Shown piece after piece: positions 36,940 to 45,307 of a stretch of 64,000 nucleotides of DNA. Every line of letters begins with the position of its first letter. Position 1 is the first letter of the stretch. A model generated the notes under the pieces. It did not search any database and was not told where the DNA came from. It saw only the letters and a program-made list of their open reading frames with translations. This stretch comes from Leptotrichia sp. HSP-342. Its GTDB lineage: Bacteria; Fusobacteriota; Fusobacteriia; Fusobacteriales; Leptotrichiaceae. Location of the stretch: the NCBI RefSeq assembly GCF_041199995.1, contig NZ_CP165646.1, forward strand, positions 1,674,001 to 1,738,000, given 5' to 3'. The translations under genes were made by a program, and so were the position numbers.

Positions 36940-39045
36940 TTATAACTTAAACAATAAATCCGTGTAAGTTGGGAAACTCCAATATTCTTGATCAATAACT
37001 TTTTCCAAATTATCACAAGGAATTCTTAATGCCTCAAGTCCTGTTACCAATTTTTCTTTTACTAAATCTGTCTGTTTTCCTAAATCTTTTTCATTTTTTA
37101 CTCTGTTAATTTCTTTTTCAAGCGATTTTACTTCTTTTCTTAAAGTTGTAATATTTGCAAGCACATCTTTTAATATTTCTTCCTGCTCTTTTATAAACGC
37201 CTTTCCGTATTTTGAATTTTTTTCAATATGATCAGCTAATAAATTGGCATATTTTAATCCAGATGGCAAGATATTTTTATTTGCAATGTCAATCAATGTT
37301 CTTGACTCTATGCTTAATTGTGTTACATATCTGTCTGCATAGGCATTGTATCTTGCGATAGATTCCTGTTCAGAAAGCATTCCAATTTCCTGAGTTAATT
37401 CTAGCACATCTTTATCTATCATTTTTCTAAGCGCAGTATTTGAAGCTACTTCGTTTGTAAGTCCACGTTTTTTAGCTTCTTTTGCCCATTCTTCACTATA
37501 TCCATTTCCATTGAAAATTATTCTATGGTGTTTTTTATAGGCATTTGCAATAATTTCATTTGCCACTTTTGGCAGAGATTTTTCAGTTGCTTTTTCAAGT
37601 TTATCTGCATATTCAGACAGCACTTTTCCTACCATAGCATTTATTACAGCCGCAGAAGTTGCAGGTGTAGAGCTTGACCCCGGCATTCTAAACTCGAATT
37701 TATTTCCAGTAAATGCAAATGGCGAAGTTCTATTTCTATCTCCAGCATCCATGCTAAATGTTGGTAATACATCAACTGATAAGTTTACTTTTGATGATTC
37801 TGACACAGGCGCATCTTTTTTGTATGCAATATTATTCAAAACCGTTGTCAATTCATCTCCTAAGAATACTGAAATAATTGCAGGTGGCGCTTCGTGTCCA
37901 CCAAGTCTATGATCATTTGTCGCAGTTGCAGTCGCATATCTTAACATTGGATAATATCTGTCAACAGCTTCTATTACCGCAGCTACAAAAATTAAAAATT
38001 GTGTGTTTGATTTGATATCTTTTCCAGGACTGAAAAGATTTTTACCGTCATCAGTTCCTAGTGACCAGTTATTATGTTTCCCTGAACCATTTACTCCTGC
38101 AAATGGCTTCTCGTGAAGCAATGCTACCAAATCGTGTCTTAATGCCGTTTTTTCAATGGTTTCCATTATTATCTGATTCTGATCTGATGCCAAGTTTGCT
38201 ACTGAAAATAGTGGTGCTACTTCAAATTGGTTTGGAGCTACTTCATTATGTCTTGTTTTTGACGGAATTCCTAATTTCCAAAGTTCAACATCAACATCAC
38301 TCATAAAGTTTATTACTTTTTCTTTGATTTTTCCGTAATAGTGATCACTTAGTTCCTGCCCTTTAGGTGCAGATGCCCCAAATAATGTTCTTCCAGTAAG
38401 CAATAAGTCATCTCTCGCTTCAAACATATCTTTTTTTACAAGAAAATACTCCTGTTCCACTCCTAAAGTGTTAAATACGTGATTAGCCGTAGTATTTCCT
38501 AAAGCCCGTAAAACTCTTAATGCTTGTTCACTTATATATTTCATTGTTCTTAATAAAGGTACCTTTTTGTCCAACGCTTCACCAGTAAATGAAATAAAGG
38601 CTGTAGGAATATACAACGTAACTCCATTTTTATTTTCTCTTATGAATGGATATGAACTTGTATCCCAAATTGTATAACCTCTTGCCTCAAATGTACTACG
38701 AAGTCCCCCATTTGGAAATGAAGAGGCGTCAGATTCACCTTTTATCAAATTACTTCCAGAAAATTTGTAAATAACTTCCTCATTTTCAACAGGTTCCAAA
38801 AATGAATCATGTTTTTCTGCTGTCAAATCATTTAACGGCTGAAACCAATGACAGAAGTGAGTAGCCCCTCTTTTAGTCGCCCAATCCTTAATTGCATTCG
38901 CAATAACTTCGGCAGCTTCCTTCGATAACTCAGTTTCACCTAATTGAGACGCTTTAAACTCTTTAAAAACAGCTTTGGAAACTCTTTTTTTCAAATTACT
39001 ATCCCTAAAGACATTTTCTCCAAAGCTTTTCATAGCGTTTTCCAT
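36940..39045 (-). CDS. glnN: Glutamine synthetase, type III
   Basis: 701 residues, the length of GSIII (types I and II are much shorter). Makes glutamine from glutamate and ammonia in the cytoplasm. Distinctive blocks: KRGATHFCHWFQPLNDLTAEKHD near 55-77, NHVFNTLGVEQEYFLVKKD near 188, FEVAPLFS near 270, KPFAGVNGSGKHNNWSLGT near 310-328, NDHRLGGHEAPPAI near 370, and RNRTSPFAFTGNKFEFRMPG near 430. A canonical promoter lies about 80 bases upstream and a terminator follows. GSIII is common in anaerobes including Fusobacteriota. Confidence 0.96.
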   Translation of the reverse strand: MENAMKSFGENVFRDSNLKKRVSKAVFKEFKASQLGETELSKEAAEVIANAIKDWATKRGATHFCHWFQPLNDLTAEKHDSFLEPVENEEVIYKFSGSNLIKGESDASSFPNGGLRSTFEARGYTIWDTSSYPFIRENKNGVTLYIPTAFISFTGEALDKKVPLLRTMKYISEQALRVLRALGNTTANHVFNTLGVEQEYFLVKKDMFEARDDLLLTGRTLFGASAPKGQELSDHYYGKIKEKVINFMSDVDVELWKLGIPSKTRHNEVAPNQFEVAPLFSVANLASDQNQIIMETIEKTALRHDLVALLHEKPFAGVNGSGKHNNWSLGTDDGKNLFSPGKDIKSNTQFLIFVAAVIEAVDRYYPMLRYATATATNDHRLGGHEAPPAIISVFLGDELTTVLNNIAYKKDAPVSESSKVNLSVDVLPTFSMDAGDRNRTSPFAFTGNKFEFRMPGSSSTPATSAAVINAMVGKVLSEYADKLEKATEKSLPKVANEIIANAYKKHHRIIFNGNGYSEEWAKEAKKRGLTNEVASNTALRKMIDKDVLELTQEIGMLSEQESIARYNAYADRYVTQLSIESRTLIDIANKNILPSGLKYANLLADHIEKNSKYGKAFIKEQEEILKDVLANITTLRKEVKSLEKEINRVKNEKDLGKQTDLVKEKLVTGLEALRIPCDNLEKVIDQEYWSFPTYTDLLFKL

Positions 39046-39121
39046 AAAATTTAACCTCTTTTCCGTATCAATTTCTTATGGAACAGTGCATTCCCACTTT
39101 CCATTTTTCTAACTATATTTT

Positions 39122-39150
39122 ATTATACAATGCGAAAAAATATAAGTCAA
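39122..39150 (-). promoter_or_regulatory. Promoter of glnN
   Basis: Minus strand: TTGACT (39145-39150), 17-base spacer, TATAAT (39122-39127), about 75 bases before the start codon. Near-consensus sigma70-type. Confidence 0.8.
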
Positions 39151-39257
39151 ACAAAAATTTTTTTATACTTTTTTATTTTTATAATAAATATATAGCAATC
39201 TCAGTTTAAAATTAATTTATTAATTTTTAAATATTTTTTCTTCTTTTTTTAGGTGCA

Positions 39258-39289
39258 TTGACTATACTTACAAAAAAGTATGTTATAAT
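39258..39289 (+). promoter_or_regulatory. Extended -10 promoter facing the IS5-type element
   Basis: Plus strand TGTTATAAT (39281-39289) is an extended -10; TTGACT lies 20 bases upstream, too far for an ideal -35. The IS insertion site (TAATA, 39286-39290) overlaps this -10. It may have driven the tyrosine recombinase whose 3' remnant lies beyond the IS. Confidence 0.4.
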
Positions 39290-39290
39290 A

Positions 39291-40159
39291 GACTTATTCG
39301 ACAACTTATAGTTCAAAATTATAAATTACACAAATCAACGAGAATCTCATAGAAAATTTTCTTTCCTTGTTTCTGTAACATGTAGACACTATCCTGAATT
39401 TCTTGATATGACTATTCACATGCTCTATGTAAATTCTACGTCTTGAAATAATTGAATTGTATTTCTTGTCCTCTTTAGTTAATTTATACTTTTTTGTCGA
39501 TTTTTTAGGCACCAAGCTGTTGCCGTGTATCTTATCTATGCCTATGTATCCCTTGTCGGCAATTAAAAGAACATCTTTTGAAAAATATACACGACTTCTA
39601 CAGAACAGCCTGAAGTCATGAACGCTCCCGTGTGAAAACGAGACGTTGAGTATCCTTAAATCCTTTTCGTCTGCAACTATCTGAGTCTTTATCATATGTT
39701 TTTTCCTTTTTCCTGAGTAATATCTCCACTGTTTTTTTAGGACGCTCAATCTCGCATTCCGTAGTGTCAACCAGTACAACCTCTATCTCAGTGTCCCTGA
39801 CAAGCTCCCTCTTTTTAGGCAAGGAAAGCTCCCCGCTTTTCTCAGCCCATTTAACACACTCACAGATAGTGCTTTTTGCAACGCCGTATTCAAAGGCAAT
39901 GTTTTCCATAGTTCTATAGTTATGATAATATGAAAGCATAATTACAAGCCTGTTAAGAACGGACAGTTTTCGCGGATGTCTGCCTCTTAAGTGCCCAATT
40001 CTGTATGCCTCATTCAAAAGTTTCAGCATTTTATGAATACCAAAAATTTTCTGATAGTTCTCTTCCTTAAGTTTTTTTTTTTCAACATTATTTATCATTT
40101 TCATCACCAATATTATTGTACCCTGATATTATTCTTTATACAAGGTTGTCGAATAGGTC
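39291..40159 (-). mobile_element. IS5-family insertion sequence with frameshifted transposase
   Basis: 869 bp bounded by inverted repeats GACTTATTCGACAAC (left) and the complement of GACCTATTCGACAAC (right), one mismatch in 15. TAATA is present on both sides (39286-39290, 40160-40164) and is the likely target duplication; the repetitive A/T makes its exact length uncertain. It carries one transposase gene in two frames. Confidence 0.85.
39306..40110 (-). pseudogene. IS5-family (IS1031/IS427-type) transposase in two frames
   Basis: The 5' frame (40110 to about 39720) holds the N-terminal helical domain and first catalytic region VVLVDTTECEIERPKK. The 3' frame (39779 to 39306) continues QWRYYSGKRKKHMIKTQIV with later catalytic blocks VLLIADKGYIGID and IISRRRIYIEHVNSHIKKFR. 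The switch is at a run of seven A after CCT, where the fused protein reads ERPKKQWRYYSG. One A fewer would give a continuous gene of about 262 codons. So this is either a one-base insertion or transposase production by polymerase slippage on the A run. Start context for the first frame is weak. Confidence 0.8.
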
Positions 40160-40168
40160 TAATAATAA

Positions 40169-40261
40169 AGATTGATCGGACACAACCGTTATACAACGAC
40201 TGAAAAATTTTATACTCATAAGGACATTGAAGAACTGAGAAAAGCGGTGGAAAAGATATAG
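40169..40261 (+). pseudogene. 3' remnant of a tyrosine recombinase (XerC/D or phage integrase type)
   Basis: Thirty codons and a TAG stop right beside the IS: RLIGHNRYTTTEKFYTHKDI then EELRKAVEKI. This is the characteristic C-terminus of tyrosine recombinases (LGH...TTxxYTH), including the His of the GH box and the nucleophilic Tyr. No start codon or upstream domain remains on this side; on the far side of the IS only a promoter-like sequence is seen. The region 40262-40332 after it is A/T-rich without a gene. Confidence 0.75.
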
Positions 40262-40332
40262 TATTTTGTATATTGCTTGTATATTGTAGGCATACATTTC
40301 TCTACTTTTCCATACTTTTTCCAAAATAAAAA

Positions 40333-40358
40333 CCCCTGAAAACCAGTGTTTCCAAGGG
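40333..40358 (-). terminator. Terminator of rplM-rpsI
   Basis: Minus strand: CCCTTGGAAA/TTTTCAGGGG stem (two G-U pairs) with six-base loop and then TTTTTATTTTGG. It follows the rpsI stop by 17 bases. Confidence 0.75.
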
Positions 40359-40375
40359 TATATAAAATAATACAA

Positions 40376-40774
40376 TTATCTTTTTGAGAATTGTGGGCTT
40401 CTTCTTGCTTTCTTTTTCCCGTATTTTTTTCTTTCAACCATTCTTGAATCTCTTGTTAAGAATCCAGCTTCTTTTAAAGCTCCTCTTAATTCAGCATCAG
40501 CTACTAATAATGCTCTTGAAACACCATGTCTAATTGCTCCTGCTTGTCCTGTGTTTCCACCACCATTTACGCTAACTTTTACTCCGTATTTGTTTAAAGT
40601 TTCTGTTAATTCTAATGGTTGTTCTACTATTTTAGCCAAGATTTCTCTTCCACCAAAATATTCTCTCATATCTTTTCCATTTATTGTTACTCCAGTTTCA
40701 CCTGGTACTAATCTTACTCTTGCTACTGAAGTTTTTCTTCTTCCAGTTCCTAAATATTGAATTTTTTCTGCCAC
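40376..40774 (-). CDS. rpsI: 30S ribosomal protein S9
   Basis: 132 residues, full length. It has the typical [19 protein letters not shown] start, the [19 protein letters not shown] block near 75-93, and the basic C-terminal tail ending [18 protein letters not shown] that reaches the P-site tRNA. It follows rplM by 13 bases, the universal L13-S9 operon order. Confidence 0.98.
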   Translation of the reverse strand: MAEKIQYLGTGRRKTSVARVRLVPGETGVTINGKDMREYFGGREILAKIVEQPLELTETLNKYGVKVSVNGGGNTGQAGAIRHGVSRALLVADAELRGALKEAGFLTRDSRMVERKKYGKKKARRSPQFSKR

Positions 40775-40787
40775 GAAAATTTACCTC

Positions 40788-41222
40788 CTATAACTCTATT
40801 CTTTCTGGTTTTTGTGCTGTATGTGTATGCTCAGATCCTGTGAATAATCTCAATCTGTTAATCATTTGGCTTCCTAATTTATTTTTAGGTAACATTCTTT
40901 CTACAGCTTTTCTGATTACTTCAGTAGGTTGTTTTTGTAACATTTCTTCTAAACTTCTTACTCTCAATCCACCTGGATATCCACTATGTCTGTAATATTT
41001 CTTGTCTAATAATTTATTTCCTGTTACAGCGATTTTATCAGCATTTGTAATGATAACAAAATCTCCTCCATCAACGTGTGGTGTATAGCTTGGTTTGTGT
41101 TTACCCATTAATCTTACTGCGATTTCAGTGGCTAATTTTCCAAGCACTTTTCCTTCTGCATCTATCTCATACCAATTTCTTACAACTTCTTCTTTTTTTT
41201 GCATTACAGTGTATTTACTCAC
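40788..41222 (-). CDS. rplM: 50S ribosomal protein L13
   Basis: 144 residues. Begins with a GTG codon at 41222 (SKYTVMQKKEEVVRNWYEID) with AGGAGG eight bases upstream. Core motifs GKLATEIAVRLMGKHKPSYTP, KAVERMLPKNKLG and the C-terminal LRLFTGSEHTHTAQKPE are intact. First gene of the rplM-rpsI operon. Confidence 0.98.
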   Translation of the reverse strand: MSKYTVMQKKEEVVRNWYEIDAEGKVLGKLATEIAVRLMGKHKPSYTPHVDGGDFVIITNADKIAVTGNKLLDKKYYRHSGYPGGLRVRSLEEMLQKQPTEVIRKAVERMLPKNKLGSQMINRLRLFTGSEHTHTAQKPERIEL

Positions 41223-41288
41223 TTTGTTTCCTCCTGTTTTTATTCTCTATTTTATAGAATAACGGTCCTTTGTGGGAAAGGCTCATAT
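41223..41288 (-). promoter_or_regulatory. Putative rplM leader with two hairpins
   Basis: Minus-strand leader of about 65 bases between promoter and GTG start. It can fold CCTTT/AAAGG around CCCAC, and TTATTCTAT with ATAGAGAATAA. Ribosomal-protein operons often have autoregulatory leaders; similarity to a known L13 leader class cannot be judged here. Confidence 0.35.
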
Positions 41289-41294
41289 TAGTTA

Positions 41295-41323
41295 ATTATA
41301 TATCATTTCCTCCCACTTGTCAA
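41295..41323 (-). promoter_or_regulatory. Consensus promoter of rplM-rpsI
   Basis: Minus strand: TTGACA (41318-41323), 17-base spacer, TATAAT (41295-41300). A perfect match to the sigma70 consensus, fitting a strongly expressed ribosomal operon. Confidence 0.92.
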
Positions 41324-41417
41324 GAGAATTTCCTTGATATTTTTCCATTTGAAGAAATTTAAAAGATTTTATTAATAAAAAATGCTCTTTTTACTTTTAA
41401 TCCTTATAAAAATCTGC

Positions 41418-41753
41418 TCATTTCTTTTTCTCAAGATTTTTAGTCATCTCTTTTTTTATTTGTTTTCTAAATTCATCTGATAGCAAAAACTCATATCCAT
41501 GTTTCTTAATAAGTTTCATCTCTTTTTCTGTTATTTCCTCTGGAGTTTTTGAACTGGCAATTTTATATGCTAACGAATCCTCCATGCGACATTTTTTAAT
41601 AAGTTTCATTTCTTCTTTTGTTATGTTTTCCAGTTCTTTTGAACGAATAATTTTATCAGCCATTATATTCTCAATCATACTATTACCAAAACAAGCAAAT
41701 ACATTTGTACTAATTCCTAAAGCCATTATAGCTAATATTAATATTTTTTTCAT
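41418..41753 (-). CDS. Small secreted protein with two internal repeats
   Basis: 111 residues from the ATG at 41753 (GGAAGGA upstream); an in-frame ATG at 41771 precedes that site. Signal peptide MKKILILAIMALGISTNVFA. The mature part has two similar units, ITKEEMKLIKKCRMEDSLAY and ITEKEMKLIKKHGYEFLLSD, and ends with a Lys-rich helix. I do not recognise the family. It is monocistronic between rplM and the PTS gene. Confidence 0.6.
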   Translation of the reverse strand: MKKILILAIMALGISTNVFACFGNSMIENIMADKIIRSKELENITKEEMKLIKKCRMEDSLAYKIASSKTPEEITEKEMKLIKKHGYEFLLSDEFRKQIKKEMTKNLEKKK

Positions 41754-42064
41754 ATTTATCATTCCTTCCATTTATTTTTACTGAAAATATAATTCTTACA
41801 TATTTTATCTATTTAATTTAAAGTAGTGTTCAAATCTAAAATATACTTTTTAATACAATATCATTGTACCACACATGTATTATAATGTCAATTTTTAGAG
41901 TAAAGTTTTTTCTGTATTTTTGGATAAACTTAAAAAAAAATAAGGAAATAATAAATTTATAAACAAAATTGCAGATGGTAACATTTTTTCAAATATATTT
42001 GAAATAGAATTTAGATTGATTATTTAAATTTTTGAGGTATCCTTATTATAGAAAGGTGAATAAT

Positions 42065-42130
42065 ATGTTAAATTATAGGGAAACTGAAATATTAAATAGT
42101 CTTATTAGATTTGTTATAAACATATATTGA
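42065..42130 (+). CDS. Possible 21-residue peptide upstream of the PTS gene
   Basis: ATG with AAAGGTGA at a proper distance, then NYRETEILNSLIRFVINIY and TGA. It might be a small peptide or the relic of a longer regulator gene. Only the ribosome binding site and position support it. The rest of 41754-42216 is A/T-rich and shows no other gene. Confidence 0.25.
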   Translation: MLNYRETEILNSLIRFVINIY

Positions 42131-42216
42131 TAGAAAAAATAACATAAAAAATTTCAAACAAAATAAAAATACTTAGAAAAAAAATAGAAAAACATTAAGA
42201 TTTTTTTCTTTAAATA

Positions 42217-42244
42217 TTGACATAGTATAAAAATAAGATATAAT
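42217..42244 (+). promoter_or_regulatory. Promoter of the PTS EIICB gene
   Basis: TTGACA (42217-42222), 16-base spacer, TATAAT (42239-42244), about 75 bases before the start codon. Confidence 0.75.
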
Positions 42245-42318
42245 AATAATGAAAAAAAATTATATTCCTATGTGATAGAAGAATATGAACAAAAAAATAG
42301 AAAGAGAGTTGGTTAAAA

Positions 42319-43749
42319 ATGATGAAGTATTTACAGAAAATTGGTAAATCACTTATGTTGCCAGTTGCAGTATTACCAGCTGCAGCAATACTTTTAGGAA
42401 TAGGTTACAGACTTGATCCTGTTGGTTGGGGAGCAAACAGTCCTACAGCAGCTTTCCTAATAAAATCAGGAGCTTCCATATTGGAGAATATTCCTATATT
42501 ATTTGCAGTCGGAATAGCAGTTGGAATGTCTAAAGAGAAGGATGGTTCTGCGGCATTATCAGGATTAGTAGGCTTCTTAGTAATAACTACATTATTATCA
42601 AAAGATTCCGTTGCAGTTTTGACAAAAGTGGATGTAGACAAAGTTCCTTTAGCTTTTGGAAAAATAAATAATGCATTTATAGGAATATTATCAGGAATAA
42701 TAGCTGCTGAAATATTCAACAGATTCCATAAGACACAGTTGCCAATGGCTTTTGCATTTTTCAGTGGTAAAAGACTAGTTCCAATATTGACATCAGCCGT
42801 AATGCTTATCTTATCTCCTGTATTATTCTTTGTATGGCCTATAATATTTGGAGCATTAGTAACTTTAGGAGAAACATTTTTAAAACTAGGACCTTTAGGA
42901 GCTGGAATATTTGGATTCTTTAACAGACTATTAATTCCTCTAGGATTACACCACGCATTAAATGCAGTTTTCTGGTTTGATATAGCAGGAATAAACGATA
43001 TTAAAAACTTCCTTGGCGGAACAGGAGTAAAAGGTATAACAGGAATGTATCAGGCAGGATTCTTCCCTATTATGATGTTTGGACTGCCAGCAGCCGCATT
43101 TGCAATGTATCAGGAAGCTAAACCTGAGAGAAAGAAACAAATTGCATCTTTAATGTTAGCAGCAGGAGTTACTTCGTTTGTAACAGGAGTGACAGAACCT
43201 CTTGAATTTGCATTTATGTTTGTAGCACCTTTATTGTATGGAGTTCATGCACTTTTAACAGGATTAAGCTTATTTATAGCATCAATGTTCCACTGGACAG
43301 CTGGATTTGGATTTAGTGCAGGACTTATTGACTTTTCACTAACTTCAGGAATGCCAATGGCTAACAATCCATTTATGTTATTAGTTCTAGGACTTGGATT
43401 TGGAGTAGCTTATTATCTGTTGTTTAAAGTACTGATAAAAACCTTTAATTTAAAAACACCTGGAAGAGAAGAAGAGGATAATGAAGAAGAATTAAAAATA
43501 GAAACTTCAAATAATAGTCATACAGAAGTAGCTACAATCATATATGAAGCATTAGGTGGAAAAGATAATGTAGTTTCCATAGATAACTGTGCTACACGAT
43601 TAAGACTAGAAGTAAAAGATTCAACTTTAGTAGATGATAAAAAAATTAAAAAAGTTGCAGCAGGAATTATAAAACCTTCTAAAACAGATGTTCAGGTAAT
43701 TATTGGTCCATTGGTTGAATTTGTTGCAAATGAAATGAAAAAATTATAA
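42319..43749 (+). CDS. PTS sugar permease EIICB, glucose/N-acetylglucosamine family
   Basis: 476 residues. The N-terminal EIIC channel (LQKIGKSLMLPVAVLPAAAI onward, about ten helices) includes GVTSFVTGVTEPLEFAFMF near 280, the sugar-binding signature of this family. A charged linker (TPGREEEDNEEELK) leads to the EIIB domain with the phosphorylated Cys424 in SIDNCATRLRLEVKD. There is no EIIA domain, so a separate EIIA would be required. The sugar (glucose, GlcNAc or maltose-type) cannot be fixed; GLPAAAFAMYQEAKPERKK resembles NagE-like proteins. Single gene between a promoter and a terminator. Confidence 0.88.
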   Translation: MMKYLQKIGKSLMLPVAVLPAAAILLGIGYRLDPVGWGANSPTAAFLIKSGASILENIPILFAVGIAVGMSKEKDGSAALSGLVGFLVITTLLSKDSVAVLTKVDVDKVPLAFGKINNAFIGILSGIIAAEIFNRFHKTQLPMAFAFFSGKRLVPILTSAVMLILSPVLFFVWPIIFGALVTLGETFLKLGPLGAGIFGFFNRLLIPLGLHHALNAVFWFDIAGINDIKNFLGGTGVKGITGMYQAGFFPIMMFGLPAAAFAMYQEAKPERKKQIASLMLAAGVTSFVTGVTEPLEFAFMFVAPLLYGVHALLTGLSLFIASMFHWTAGFGFSAGLIDFSLTSGMPMANNPFMLLVLGLGFGVAYYLLFKVLIKTFNLKTPGREEEDNEEELKIETSNNSHTEVATIIYEALGGKDNVVSIDNCATRLRLEVKDSTLVDDKKIKKVAAGIIKPSKTDVQVIIGPLVEFVANEMKKL

Positions 43750-43770
43750 AAATATATTATTATAAATATA

Positions 43771-43815
43771 AAAACTGCACTTAAACTTTAAATACAAGAT
43801 TAAAAGTGCAGTTTT
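43771..43815. terminator. Bidirectional terminator between the PTS gene and rlmD
   Basis: Perfect 12-bp stem AAAACTGCACTT/AAGTGCAGTTTT with a 21-base loop; T-rich on both exits. Serves the converging PTS (plus) and rlmD-type (minus) genes. Confidence 0.8.
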
Positions 43816-43843
43816 AAAATATTTTTATTTTATTTACTTCTTA

Positions 43844-45277
43844 TCATTGCTGTTCTACTTTTTCCAGCAAGCAAACAACCTCTAAATGCGGTGTAACCGG
43901 GAACATATCCACCACCGAACACCTAACCAGCCTGTATCCAAATTCCCCAAACTTTATCAGATTTGTCATCAAAGTTTTTGGATTACAAGACACATAAATT
44001 ATATTTTTAGTATTGTATTTTACCAGCTTTGTGATAGTTTTTTCACCTACACCAGCACGTGGCGGATCCAAAATTAAAATATCTGGCTTGATTCCATCAT
44101 TATCAAATTCATCCAATTTTACAAAAACATCTCCTGCGATAAAATGTGCATTCTGGATATTATTTAATTTTGTATTTTCATTAGCCTTTTCTACGGCTTC
44201 TGGCACTAATTCGATTCCATAAACCTGCTTTGCCTTTTTTGAAACAATTTGCCCGATTGTACCAGTACCACTGAATAAATCAAAAACTGTTGCTTCATCA
44301 ATTTTAATATTTTCAATTTCTTCAAGATATGTTAAGACTTTTCCGTATAATTTTTCGACTGTCTGGGAATTTGTCTGAAAAAAACTGTATGGGCTGATTT
44401 TAAATTTTAATCCAAAAATCTTCTCTGTCAAATCACGTTTTCCATACAAAATCGTTTCACTTTCGGAAATAACCATATCCGAAAAATTATCATTAAATGT
44501 GTGTAAAATTCCAGTAATTTTAAAATCATCATCTAAATTTAAGGCTAACAATCCTTCCTTAAACTCTTTTTGAAATTTTTTCTTTTCTATCTCACTAATT
44601 TGAGTCGTTGTTACAATATTTACCAAAATCTGTTTTGTAAATTCTGCCTTTCTAATTACAAGATTTCTAAAAAAACCTATATGATCTAACCTGTGATAAA
44701 AATCAAAACCTGTCTTTTTACAAAATTCATTACAAAAAACATAAATTTTATTAAAATTATCATCCATTAATTTTAACCCATCAACTTCTACAATATCGTG
44801 AAAACTGTTCTGCTTATGAAGCCCTAAAATTATAGGCCCTCCTTTTATAGCATTTCCAAAGCTAAATTCCATCTTGTTTCTATATTTATCAGGCTTTACA
44901 CTTCTGACAGGCTCTTCAAAAATATAGTCATACTTAATAATCTTGTCTAATTCTTTTTTTATATGCCCTGACTTTATTTCAAGCTGCTCATCATAGGTGT
45001 AATACTGATAGTTACAGCCTCCATTTTGTCTTGCAATATCATCATATATCACATTTTGCCTTCCAGCAAAGTCAATAATTTTACAATGTATCAGCTCATA
45101 CTTTCTCCGTCTTTTTACAAAAATTCCCTCAACAACTTGATTTTCTGCAGCATTAATATTCACATAAATTTTATTTTGATCAAAAAAGCCATAGGCTCTG
45201 CCCTTAGTATCGAGATTTACAATTTTTAACTGTATCAAGTCTCCTTTTTTCAAACTTTTCTTTTCCGTTTTTTCCAT
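43844..45277 (-). CDS. rlmD: 23S rRNA (uracil-C5)-methyltransferase, RlmD/RumA-TrmA family
   Basis: 477 residues from the ATG at 45277, which has GGAG upstream; an in-frame TTG at 45289 is part of that site. An N-terminal TRAM domain (GDLIQLKIVNLDTKGRAYGF) precedes the methyltransferase core. The SAM site is FDLFSGTGTIGQIVSKKAKQ, the catalytic region ILDPPRAGVGEKTI, and YVSCNPKTLMTNL carries the nucleophilic Cys. Fe-S cysteines are partly visible near C67 and C76 (NGGCNYQYY). RlmD versus RlmCD (dual target) cannot be separated by eye. Confidence 0.88.
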   Translation of the reverse strand: MEKTEKKSLKKGDLIQLKIVNLDTKGRAYGFFDQNKIYVNINAAENQVVEGIFVKRRRKYELIHCKIIDFAGRQNVIYDDIARQNGGCNYQYYTYDEQLEIKSGHIKKELDKIIKYDYIFEEPVRSVKPDKYRNKMEFSFGNAIKGGPIILGLHKQNSFHDIVEVDGLKLMDDNFNKIYVFCNEFCKKTGFDFYHRLDHIGFFRNLVIRKAEFTKQILVNIVTTTQISEIEKKKFQKEFKEGLLALNLDDDFKITGILHTFNDNFSDMVISESETILYGKRDLTEKIFGLKFKISPYSFFQTNSQTVEKLYGKVLTYLEEIENIKIDEATVFDLFSGTGTIGQIVSKKAKQVYGIELVPEAVEKANENTKLNNIQNAHFIAGDVFVKLDEFDNDGIKPDILILDPPRAGVGEKTITKLVKYNTKNIIYVSCNPKTLMTNLIKFGEFGYRLVRCSVVDMFPVTPHLEVVCLLEKVEQQ

Positions 45278-45307
45278 TAATTTCTCCAATTTTCTAAATT
45301 ATCATTT

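Noticed and set aside
39720..39779. Programmed -1 ribosomal frameshift in the IS5-type transposase
   Set aside because: The needed change is +1 (or -2), which a -1 shift does not give; mutation or polymerase slippage fits better.
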